The position numbers and the translations under genes were made by a program. From positions 68,479-121,817 of the forward strand of contig CAKKPP010000004.1 in assembly GCA_919901745.1 (NCBI GenBank): a stretch of DNA of 53,339 bases. The letters are read 5' to 3'. The notes below the pieces were generated by a model. It did no database searches. It was given only the letters and a program-made list of their open reading frames with translations, and was not told where the DNA came from. The DNA is from Chloroflexota bacterium. GTDB lineage: Bacteria; Chloroflexota; Limnocylindria; Limnocylindrales; CSP1-4. Each line of letters opens with the position of its first letter. The first letter of the stretch is position 1. Of the stretch, positions 36,708 to 44,224 are shown piece by piece.

Positions 36708-39131
36708 TCAGCCGCGCATCCGGTCGCCCGAGGGGTCGACCAGTACGTCCGCGGTGATGACCGCCGGGATCCGCTCCTCGAACATGTCCACCTCGATCTC
36801 CGTGCCCTCCGCCAGGTTCGTCGGAAGATACACGTAGCCGACGGTGCGATTCACGCTGAATCCATAGGCCGCACTGCGCAGGCGCCCCGTGACCGCGCCG
36901 GCCACGCGAACCGCCTCGCCGCCGTAGATCGGGAGATAACGATCGTCGGCGCCGATGACGACCGTGCGGATCCGGCTCGTCGGGGGCGCGCCGTCGCGAC
37001 GAGCCAGGAGCGCCTCGCGACCGATGAACTCGGGCTTCGAGAGCGCGACGAACGGCAACATCCCCGCCTCCAGCGGGCTGTCGAGCATGGTCAGGTCGGT
37101 GCCGTAGTAGCGATAGCCCTTCTCCATCCGCAGCGAGTCGAGCGCGCGGTAGCCCACGGGCGCCAGACCGTGGGGATCGCCCGCTTCGACCAGTCGGTCC
37201 CAGGCGTTGATCGCCCGCGATCGGTCCGCGTAGAGCTCCCAACCGAGTTCGCCCGCGTAACTGATGCGCTGTGCGAGGACGCTCGCGCCGCCCACCTCGA
37301 TCCGCGCCGCCCGTCGCAGCGGGATGGCCGCGTCCGATACGTCGTCTCGCGAGGCCCCGGCCAGGACCGCACGCGCTGCCGGACCCCACAGCCCGAAGCA
37401 GGCAATGGCGTCGCTCTCGTCGGTCAGGGTCACGTCCTCGCCGTGGGCCTGATGGAGACGCAACCACCCGAGATCGCCGGCAACATACCCGGCCCCCGTC
37501 ACCACCCGGAACGATTCAGTTGCCAGTCGGGTCACCGTGACATCGGCAACGATCCCTGCGCGCCCGTCGAGGAACTGGGTGTACGTCACGGCGCCGACGG
37601 GTCGATCCATGCGACCGGCGGCCACCCGCTCGAGCAGCGCCAGCGCATCCGGCCCCTCCACGAGGATCTTCCCGAACGACGACAGGTCGATGAGGCCCAC
37701 CCGCTCGCGCACGGCGCGGTGCTCCGCAGCGACCCGGTCCAGCCACGGCGGTCGCGTCCAGCCGTACGCACGCTGGTCCGCGCCGGCGCGGCGCCATGTC
37801 CGTCCGGGCTCGAACAGGTCGGGCCGCTCCCAGCCGTGCTTGGTCCCGAAGACCGCCCCAGCGTCCTGGAGCCGTGTGTGAACGGCGCTCAGCCGCCGCG
37901 GTCGGCCGTCCTCGTCGGCGTCGTACGGATACCGGAGCAGGTAGTAGTAGCGATACGCCTCGCGTCCGCCGGCCGCGGCGAATCCCGGGTCCCGGTAGAC
38001 GTCCCCGAACCGCCACGCGCGATAGGCATGAACGTCGAGGTCGGGGTCGCCCGAGGTCATCCACTCGGCCATGACCCGACCGATGCCGCCGGCGCCGCCG
38101 AAGCCGTTGAGCGAGAGGCCGGCCGCTATCCAGAACCCGTGCCGGCCGGGCATCGGGCCCAACAGCGGGTTGGCATCGGGGGTCATCGCGTCCGGATGGT
38201 TCACGAGGCGGACGACCTCGGCGTCGGCGAGAAAGGGGAAGCGTCGGACCGCACCGTCCATGAGCGGCTCAAACCGGGTCGTGTCGGCCTGGAGCGATTG
38301 CGCGGAGTGGTCCCACGGAACGCCGTCGATCCAGCGGGCATGCGGCTCGGCCTCGTATCCACCGAACAGCACGCCACCTGCCTCCGACTTGCCGTAGACG
38401 AGGTTGTCGGGATCGCGAAAGCAGGGCATGTCGTGCGGAAGCTCCGACCCCGGGACGGCTTTCAGGGCGATGTGCTGATGATCCACGGGAGTGGACGGAA
38501 CGAAGGCGCCGACCATCGCAGCCACGCGCGGGGCCCAGATCCCGGCAGCGTTCACGACGGTCTCGGTGGCGATCCGGCCATGGTCCGTGATGACCGCGCT
38601 GACCGCACCGCGCGCGTCGAGGTCGATCCCCGTGACGCGGACGCCCGTCCGGATGGTGACGCCGAGCGCCTTCGCGGCGTCGGCCACCGCGTGGGTTGTC
38701 CGGTGCGGGTCAAGGTGCCCATCCCCGCCCAGGTGGACGGCTCCGTACAGCTGATCGGGCGACGCGGCCGGCATCAGTGCCCGGGCCTCGTCGGCCGAAA
38801 TGACTTCCGCCTCGAGCCCGATCCCGCGCGCCCGGCTGACGCCGCGCTGGAGCTCGCGCAATTGGTCTCGACTGGAGGCGAAACGAAGGCTTCCGACGGT
38901 CTCGAACACGCCGAGTTCCTGGTACAGCTCGATGCTGTAGCGCCGGAATCGCATCATCGTGCCCGACGGGTTGAACATCGTCACCAGGCCCGCCGCCTGA
39001 CACGTGGACCCACTCGTCAGCGCGCCCTTGTCCAGGAGGAGGATCTCGCGCCAGCCGGCGCGGGCCAGGTGGAGCGCGATGCTGCAACCGGTGATCCCGC
39101 CACCGATGACCACCACCCGCGCCTGGTCCAA
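36708..39131 (-). CDS. FAD-dependent dimethylglycine/sarcosine dehydrogenase-type enzyme with GcvT domain (paralogue 2)
   Basis: An 807-residue enzyme with the same FAD plus GcvT layout as paralogue 1: ARVVVIGGGITGCSIALHL, then LTSGSTCQAAGL, where Q45 replaces the His that would anchor FAD covalently. The GcvT part contains RISYAGELGWELYADRS and SLRMEKGYRYYGTDL. The start is TTG at 39131, supported by GGAGGA 8 bases upstream; no ATG or GTG in frame is near. It heads a transcript with a phosphoesterase and an APC permease. It probably oxidises a different N-methyl amine from paralogue 1. Confidence 0.87.
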   Translation of the reverse strand: MDQARVVVIGGGITGCSIALHLARAGWREILLLDKGALTSGSTCQAAGLVTMFNPSGTMMRFRRYSIELYQELGVFETVGSLRFASSRDQLRELQRGVSRARGIGLEAEVISADEARALMPAASPDQLYGAVHLGGDGHLDPHRTTHAVADAAKALGVTIRTGVRVTGIDLDARGAVSAVITDHGRIATETVVNAAGIWAPRVAAMVGAFVPSTPVDHQHIALKAVPGSELPHDMPCFRDPDNLVYGKSEAGGVLFGGYEAEPHARWIDGVPWDHSAQSLQADTTRFEPLMDGAVRRFPFLADAEVVRLVNHPDAMTPDANPLLGPMPGRHGFWIAAGLSLNGFGGAGGIGRVMAEWMTSGDPDLDVHAYRAWRFGDVYRDPGFAAAGGREAYRYYYLLRYPYDADEDGRPRRLSAVHTRLQDAGAVFGTKHGWERPDLFEPGRTWRRAGADQRAYGWTRPPWLDRVAAEHRAVRERVGLIDLSSFGKILVEGPDALALLERVAAGRMDRPVGAVTYTQFLDGRAGIVADVTVTRLATESFRVVTGAGYVAGDLGWLRLHQAHGEDVTLTDESDAIACFGLWGPAARAVLAGASRDDVSDAAIPLRRAARIEVGGASVLAQRISYAGELGWELYADRSRAINAWDRLVEAGDPHGLAPVGYRALDSLRMEKGYRYYGTDLTMLDSPLEAGMLPFVALSKPEFIGREALLARRDGAPPTSRIRTVVIGADDRYLPIYGGEAVRVAGAVTGRLRSAAYGFSVNRTVGYVYLPTNLAEGTEIEVDMFEERIPAVITADVLVDPSGDRMRG

Positions 39132-39197
39132 CTGGTCTTCCTCCGTTCATTCCCGCAGCGACGCCCAGGACCGCCCGGCCGGCCACACGCCCTCAGA

Positions 39198-39226
39198 AGG
39201 CTAGGCTGCCGTGAGGCCATCCACAA
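39198..39226 (-). promoter_or_regulatory. Probable promoter of the dehydrogenase 2 operon
   Basis: TTGTGG (39226-39221), 17-base spacer, TAGCCT (39203-39198) on the minus strand. Start near 39191, about 60 bases before the TTG start codon. Confidence 0.4.
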
Positions 39227-39271
39227 GGCGGTCGCGCAACACCCTGTGCATGCGGGCCCCGCGCACGCCTT

Positions 39272-39277
39272 TACAAT
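39272..39277 (+). promoter_or_regulatory. -10 box upstream of the nucleotidyltransferase gene
   Basis: TACAAT, predicted start near 39284, about 30 bases before the ATG at 39316. No clear -35. Confidence 0.4.
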
Positions 39278-39315
39278 GGCGCCCGTCCACTTCGCCGCGG
39301 AGTCCCCATCCAGCG

Positions 39316-40104
39316 ATGTCCGCCGCCGGAACGCCCCATGGAACTGCCGATCGCGCTGCACTCGAGGCCGAGGTTCGCCGCCTGGTCGCCGAGGCCGAGG
39401 CGGTCGGCGCTCCGATGCGCGTTCTCGGTTCCCTGGGCGTGTCGATTCACTGCCCGGCAACCGCCCACCTCCTGCGGTCATTCAAGCGAACGTACTCGGA
39501 CATCGACCTCGCTGCCTATCGCCGGAACGCGCGAGAGGTGACCCGGGTCCTCGCCGCGTCGGGGTACGTCGAGGATCGTCAGCTGGCGATCGATTCCGAA
39601 GGGCGTCGTGGCCTGTACGACCACCCGTCCAACGGAACGCACGTCGATGTCTTCTTCGATGTCCTCGAGTTCTGCCACCCGATTGTCCTTGCCGGGCGTC
39701 TCGAGCGAGACTCCCCGACGCTGCCGGTCGCCGACCTCCTCCTTTCGAAGTTGCAGATCGTGAAGATCAACGAGAAGGACGTCATCGACGCGATCCTCCT
39801 CATCCTCGAACACCCGATCATCGACGGGTCCGCCGACCCCGATGCGCTCGACGGGCGACGCATTGCCCGGGCCTGCGCCGCGGAGTGGGGCCTGTGGCGG
39901 ACGCTGACGCTCAATCTCGACAAGGTGGTCGCCCTGGCCCGGACGTACGAGCAGCTGACCGACGAGCAGCGCGCGACGGTCGAGTCACGCGTGGGCGAAC
40001 TCCTGGAGTGGCTCGATCTCGAACCCAAGCCGCTCGCCTGGCGCGTCCGGGCGAAGGTCGGTGAGCGCCGGCAGTGGTGGACCGACGTGGAGGAGGTTCG
40101 CTAG
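39316..40104 (+). CDS. Nucleotidyltransferase-fold protein
   Basis: A 262-residue protein with the polymerase-beta-like nucleotidyltransferase fold: GSLGVSIHCP, then YSDIDLAAYRR (catalytic Asp pair about 57-59) and a third Asp in THVDVFFDVLEF, followed by a helical half (LLLSKLQIVKINEKDVIDAILLILEHP). It resembles the family related to aminoglycoside nucleotidyltransferases; substrate unknown. ATG at 39316 is the first codon giving the domain without an Arg-rich extension. Its TAG overlaps the convergent phosphotransferase stop as CTAG. Pairing with an APH-type kinase is notable. Confidence 0.72.
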   Translation: MSAAGTPHGTADRAALEAEVRRLVAEAEAVGAPMRVLGSLGVSIHCPATAHLLRSFKRTYSDIDLAAYRRNAREVTRVLAASGYVEDRQLAIDSEGRRGLYDHPSNGTHVDVFFDVLEFCHPIVLAGRLERDSPTLPVADLLLSKLQIVKINEKDVIDAILLILEHPIIDGSADPDALDGRRIARACAAEWGLWRTLTLNLDKVVALARTYEQLTDEQRATVESRVGELLEWLDLEPKPLAWRVRAKVGERRQWWTDVEEVR

Positions 40105-41063
40105 GATTCCTGGTCCTGAATGGCCTCGAGGGCGGCCTCGAACGCCGGTGTCGCAGCGGCCGCAAGCAGGCGTTCGAAGTGCTCCCCGGCGTAGGCCACG
40201 AAATCGACGTCAAGGCTGCTGATCCCCTGTTGGAGCACCCCCCACATCGCCTCCCGGAAGTCGGACACGACGCGCATCAGCGTGATCCGCGCGATTCGGT
40301 CCGGTCGAACGTTCGCGTCGGCGTCGTAGGCCTGGAGCAACAAATGATCCTCGCCTTCGCTCAGCCCGTGGTTGACGCTAAAGTTGCCCAGGTCGAAGAA
40401 CGGATCGCCCATCCCGGCGTACTCCCAATCGACGATCCTGATGCGCGTTCCGTCGTCGATGAAGTTCGCATTGAGCAGATCGTTGTGACATGGACGCAGC
40501 TCGATCGGGCGCTCGACCAGGGCCCGCTCGATGCGCTGCCCGACGGCATGGGCGTGGGCGTACTCCACGGGGATGGGGACAGCCCGATCCGCCGCGAGCG
40601 CGCGGTACGCCTCGACGATCCGCAGCGGAATGAACAGACCGGGGATCGCGGGCCCGCCGTGGATGCGCCGGATCGAGTCGGCGACGCGGGCGATCGTTGT
40701 GGCCTGGTGAACGGCGTCGTTCGAGACCGACGTGCCCTCGATGAACCGCGTGACGAGGTAACCCTCGGGACGGATGAACGCCGTCACTTCAGGACCCACG
40801 CCCACGCCGGCCGCCGCCACCGTTGCCGCGTGCTCGACCTCGCGGCTGATCCCCAGGAGGTGGGTGTCGTTGCCGGCCAGGCGGATCACGTACCGGTCGG
40901 GCACCCCGGACACTTCCACGAGGAAGTTGCGGTTCGTGATCCCGCCGGACAGTGCCGTGAAACCAAGCGCACGCCCGGCCAGCTCGGGCACGCGCTGCAT
41001 CGCGCGCGTGAGCTCGTCAGCCAGCTCGCCTCGGAGCTCCCCGTCGGTCGCCGGCGTTGTCAT
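40101..41063 (-). CDS. Aminoglycoside phosphotransferase/choline kinase-family protein (paralogue 2)
   Basis: A 320-residue APH-fold kinase: LSGGITNRNFLVEVSGVPDRYVIRLAG in the N-lobe, LRPCHNDLLNANFIDDGTRIRIVDWEYAG (catalytic and metal motifs, about 190-220) and GMGDPFFDLGN. The pattern is that of bacterial choline/ethanolamine kinases. ATG at 41063; the TTG eleven codons upstream is not needed. It follows the second APC permease by about 100 bases on the same strand, so permease and kinase probably act as uptake and trapping steps. Confidence 0.83.
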   Translation of the reverse strand: MTTPATDGELRGELADELTRAMQRVPELAGRALGFTALSGGITNRNFLVEVSGVPDRYVIRLAGNDTHLLGISREVEHAATVAAAGVGVGPEVTAFIRPEGYLVTRFIEGTSVSNDAVHQATTIARVADSIRRIHGGPAIPGLFIPLRIVEAYRALAADRAVPIPVEYAHAHAVGQRIERALVERPIELRPCHNDLLNANFIDDGTRIRIVDWEYAGMGDPFFDLGNFSVNHGLSEGEDHLLLQAYDADANVRPDRIARITLMRVVSDFREAMWGVLQQGISSLDVDFVAYAGEHFERLLAAAATPAFEAALEAIQDQES

Positions 41064-41162
41064 CGGCTCGTCTTCATCGGGCCCATGATGCCGCAATCGA
41101 AACGGCGCGACGGGGTGAGCCCGCCGCGCCGTCTGCGTGCGAAGGTACGTCGGAAGGGTGGG

Positions 41163-42800
41163 TTACCCGATCATCGACTCCCCGGTCGCGGCATCCGACT
41201 CCACGTCGTGGGCCCGCCCGCGGACCTCGAGCGCGTAGTAGAGGGCGCCGGTGATGAGGATCGTCGCCACGATGACCTCGAACATCGGCCAGTTCGGCAG
41301 GTTCTCGATGGTCTGGCCGAACGGCGTGAAGAAGATCCCGAAGCCGGGGTTCGTGAAGCCACGCCCGTCGCCACCGAAGTCGCCGAACAGGCCGGTGTCC
41401 TGCCAGAGGCTGAAGTTGACGAGCATCGTCCCGCCCCAGATGAGGGCGAGGACGTTCACGAGCATGCCCCAGCGGCCCAGGTTGAACCAGGCCGGCTTGT
41501 GCGGCCAACCGTGTCGCCGCGCCTGGAGGACGCCCAGGTTGCACAGGAAGTAGCTCAGGTAGATCAGGCCGGTGGCCGCGATCGACATGTAGAAGCCGCC
41601 CAGCGGCCCCACCACGAGGATCGGCAACGCGGCGAGAACCCCGACCGCGATCGCCGCATTCGCTGGCGTCTTGAACGACCGATTGACCTGGCCCCAGATG
41701 GCCCCGAGCGGCAGGTGCCGGTCACGGCTCATTGAGAACATCATCCGGGTTGCGGCGCCCTGGATCGCCAGGGTGCACACGAAGACGGATGCCAGGATCA
41801 CGAACAGGTACAGCTCGCCGACGGTAATCCCGGCAACGAGGTCGCTGGTGAGGACCCCGATGATCGTCGTCGCGATCGGGAATCCGCCCGCCTGGCCCTC
41901 GGCCATCGCGTCGGGGATGCTGGGGATCGCCAGGATGACGCCGAGCAGGAAGATCACGCCGACTGCGCCGGAGATCCAGATCGAGGACAGGACGCCGCGC
42001 GGGGCCTGGCGGCCCGCATCAAGCGTTTCCTCGCCGAAGGTCCCGGCGGTGTCGAAGCCGTACACGATGAACAGGGACATGAACATGCCGAGCGCGAATG
42101 CAGGCAGGTAGTTGCCACCCGTCGCGGCTTCCGAGCCTCCGGTATCGAACAGGATCGATGGCGACTGATGGTTCGCGAAGAACAGCAGGATGAGCGCGAA
42201 GACGAACATCCCGAGGATCTCCGTTCCGACCCCAATGTTGTTGAGGATGCTCAGCAGTCGGACGCCGAAGGCATTGATCATTGTGGTGGCCACCAGGGTC
42301 GCCAGCGAGACGAATGTGAACATCGTCGTCAGACCGGTTGGATCCGGGCTATCGAGGAATGGGGTCTCGCCTACGGGCCCGTGGATGCCGTCGATCACGA
42401 ACGCCACGATCACCGCGACTGCCGTGACGGTGACGACCTGGGCCCAGAAATAGAACCACCCGGTGAACCAGCCAAGGGTCCGGTTGGACAACCGCTTCGA
42501 CCACTGGTAGATCGATCCGGCCACCGGAAAGTGGCTCGCCAGCTCAGCGAATACGAGAGCGACAAGGGTCTGGCCGGCGATGACGATCGGCCACGACCAG
42601 AAGAAGGCCGGGCCGCCCAGCCCGATGCCGACGCCAAAGTTCCCGAAGGATCCCGTCGAAACGCTGATGAAGCTGAAAGCGATCGCGAAGTTGGACAGGA
42701 ATCCCAGCGTTCGACGCAACTCTGGCTTGATGCCGAGTGACCGCAGATGCGCGTCGTCGCGCTCCGCGATCTCGGCGTTGGTAGCTATCGGTCCCGACAC
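41163..42800 (-). CDS. APC-superfamily amino acid/amine permease (paralogue 2)
   Basis: A 545-residue transporter with about 12 membrane spans. ELRRTLGFLSNFAIAFSFISVSTG and ELASHFPVAGSIYQWSKRL match the GABA/choline-permease (Bat1/HNM1-like) branch of the APC superfamily. GTG at 42800 is preferred because GAGGAG stands 6-7 bases before it; the GTG at 42821 lacks such a site. Transcription starts at the promoter 42914-42943. The kinase gene follows. Confidence 0.86.
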   Translation of the reverse strand: MSGPIATNAEIAERDDAHLRSLGIKPELRRTLGFLSNFAIAFSFISVSTGSFGNFGVGIGLGGPAFFWSWPIVIAGQTLVALVFAELASHFPVAGSIYQWSKRLSNRTLGWFTGWFYFWAQVVTVTAVAVIVAFVIDGIHGPVGETPFLDSPDPTGLTTMFTFVSLATLVATTMINAFGVRLLSILNNIGVGTEILGMFVFALILLFFANHQSPSILFDTGGSEAATGGNYLPAFALGMFMSLFIVYGFDTAGTFGEETLDAGRQAPRGVLSSIWISGAVGVIFLLGVILAIPSIPDAMAEGQAGGFPIATTIIGVLTSDLVAGITVGELYLFVILASVFVCTLAIQGAATRMMFSMSRDRHLPLGAIWGQVNRSFKTPANAAIAVGVLAALPILVVGPLGGFYMSIAATGLIYLSYFLCNLGVLQARRHGWPHKPAWFNLGRWGMLVNVLALIWGGTMLVNFSLWQDTGLFGDFGGDGRGFTNPGFGIFFTPFGQTIENLPNWPMFEVIVATILITGALYYALEVRGRAHDVESDAATGESMIG

Positions 42801-42913
42801 GATGTGCTCCTCTTCCTCCACGGGGACGTGCCCGTGAGACTGACCTCTTCGGAGAACACGGGAACATGAGGGCTCGGCGCGGGCAGACCTCCTTCTGCGT
42901 TATCTGGCGGCGA

Positions 42914-42943
42914 AGCATACGAGGGCCGAGCGAGAGAAATCAA
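42914..42943 (-). promoter_or_regulatory. Sigma70-type promoter of permease 2
   Basis: TTGATT (42943-42938), 18-base spacer, TATGCT (42919-42914) on the minus strand. Predicted start is near 42907, giving a leader of about 105 bases. The leader holds a perfect AAGGAGGT with no canonical start codon 5-10 bases after it and a CACGGG/CCCGTG hairpin just before the GTG start region. Confidence 0.6.
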
Positions 42944-43037
42944 GCCACGTTCCGAGAACCGCTCAGGCCTCGCGTCGCCACGCCGAGGTCGACGGTCGGG
43001 ATGCGTCGGTCTCGGGCAGTCTGCGCGGCTGTCGTGG

Positions 43038-44141
43038 CTACGGATCGAGGCGGTAGAAACGGAATGCGTCGTGCTCGATCGGGAGGATCGTGACCGTTGA
43101 GAAGCCGGCCTCCAGCGCCATCGCCTCGAGGACCGCCGGCCGCATCACCGTCCCCGTGCCGACGCTCGGTTGGTCGGCGAGCCCGTTGGGAAGACAGAAC
43201 AGGATGCTGTAGCTGTACAAGATCCGTTCGAGATCGTCGCCCGGCACCGTGAACGATTCGGCGACGTTCTCATCAACGATCAGTGCGGCCCCGCCTGGCG
43301 CCAGCAATCCGCGCGCCGCCCTCAGGACGGCGACGGGCTGGCTCATGTCGTGGACGGCTTCGACGATGAGGACCAGGTCGTAGCGTCCGGAGAGCGCGGG
43401 ATCTGCCGCATCACGGGCTGCGAACGTGACGCGATCGCCCACGTCGGGAGCTGCGGCCAGATTCGCCTGGGCGAGCTCGATCGACGCCGGGTCGAGGTCG
43501 AGCCCGTCGACACGCACGCCGGGATAGCCACGCGCAATGGCGATCGTCGACCATCCGGCACCGCAGGCGATGTCGGCGACGCGGGCCGGCGGGTCGCTGC
43601 GGAGCCGTTCGTCGACATCGGGCATCGCCGGGATCCACTCGGTCGCGAGGAGGTGCAACAGGCCCGGTCGGTTGAATGACGCCTGGGCCTCTCGGACATC
43701 CGGGCCGTACGCATCCCAGGCCACGCCCTCGCCCGAGCGGAAGGCGGCCAGGAGATCGGGCATCCGCTGGATGCCGCCGACGAGGAACCGGGCCATCGGG
43801 GCCATCGTCGCGAGGCTGTCGGGGTCGAGGAGCACCTCGGCATGGGCGGCCGGCAGCGAGTAGCGGCGTTCGTCGGCGGCGCCCGCGGGATCGTCGACAT
43901 CGAGGATGCCACCGACGGCCTGGTGCTCGAGCCACTCGCGCGCATACCGCCCATGGATCCCGGCACGCTCCGCGAGCTCCGGGGCCGACGCAGGTCCGCC
44001 GTCGGCCAGGACGCGATACAGCCCGAGACGATCACCGATGTAGATCACGGCGAGGTCGAACGCCCCGACGCTTGCCGCAAAGAGTCGGCCCACGAGGGCA
44101 TCTCGCTGCTCGACCTCCGGTGCGGTGGTGATTGCGGCCAT
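43038..44141 (-). CDS. Class I SAM-dependent methyltransferase with N-terminal winged helix
   Basis: A 367-residue methyltransferase of the layout seen in Rv2258c-like and O-methyltransferase-like proteins. An N-terminal winged-helix/dimerisation part (about 15-100: IYIGDRLGLYRVLADG, SAPELAERAGIHGRYAREWLEH) precedes the SAM domain with motif I VADIACGAGWSTIAIA, VDGLDLDPASIELA and YDLVLIVEAVHDM. The target is unknown. ATG at 44141 follows GGAGG. Last gene of the minus-strand cluster that begins at 48.4 kb. Confidence 0.82.
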   Translation of the reverse strand: MAAITTAPEVEQRDALVGRLFAASVGAFDLAVIYIGDRLGLYRVLADGGPASAPELAERAGIHGRYAREWLEHQAVGGILDVDDPAGAADERRYSLPAAHAEVLLDPDSLATMAPMARFLVGGIQRMPDLLAAFRSGEGVAWDAYGPDVREAQASFNRPGLLHLLATEWIPAMPDVDERLRSDPPARVADIACGAGWSTIAIARGYPGVRVDGLDLDPASIELAQANLAAAPDVGDRVTFAARDAADPALSGRYDLVLIVEAVHDMSQPVAVLRAARGLLAPGGAALIVDENVAESFTVPGDDLERILYSYSILFCLPNGLADQPSVGTGTVMRPAVLEAMALEAGFSTVTILPIEHDAFRFYRLDP

Positions 44142-44224
44142 CGTCTCTACCTCCACTCCGCCGGTCGAAGGGCGATTGTGACTGACGATCCGGCGATTCG
44201 CGTCGCCGTCGCGTGTCCGTCGCG

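Noticed and set aside
35835..40064. A 1,409-codon plus-strand open frame opposite the phosphoesterase and dehydrogenase 2 genes
   Set aside because: It is the antisense shadow of well-supported minus-strand genes. Its product is Arg/His/Asp-rich with no family motif, as expected from third-position GC bias.
32888..41063. The two APH-family genes and the nucleotidyltransferase as antibiotic-resistance genes
   Set aside because: Motifs resemble choline/ethanolamine-type kinases, the genes sit among metabolic genes without mobile elements, and both families are large with mostly non-resistance roles.
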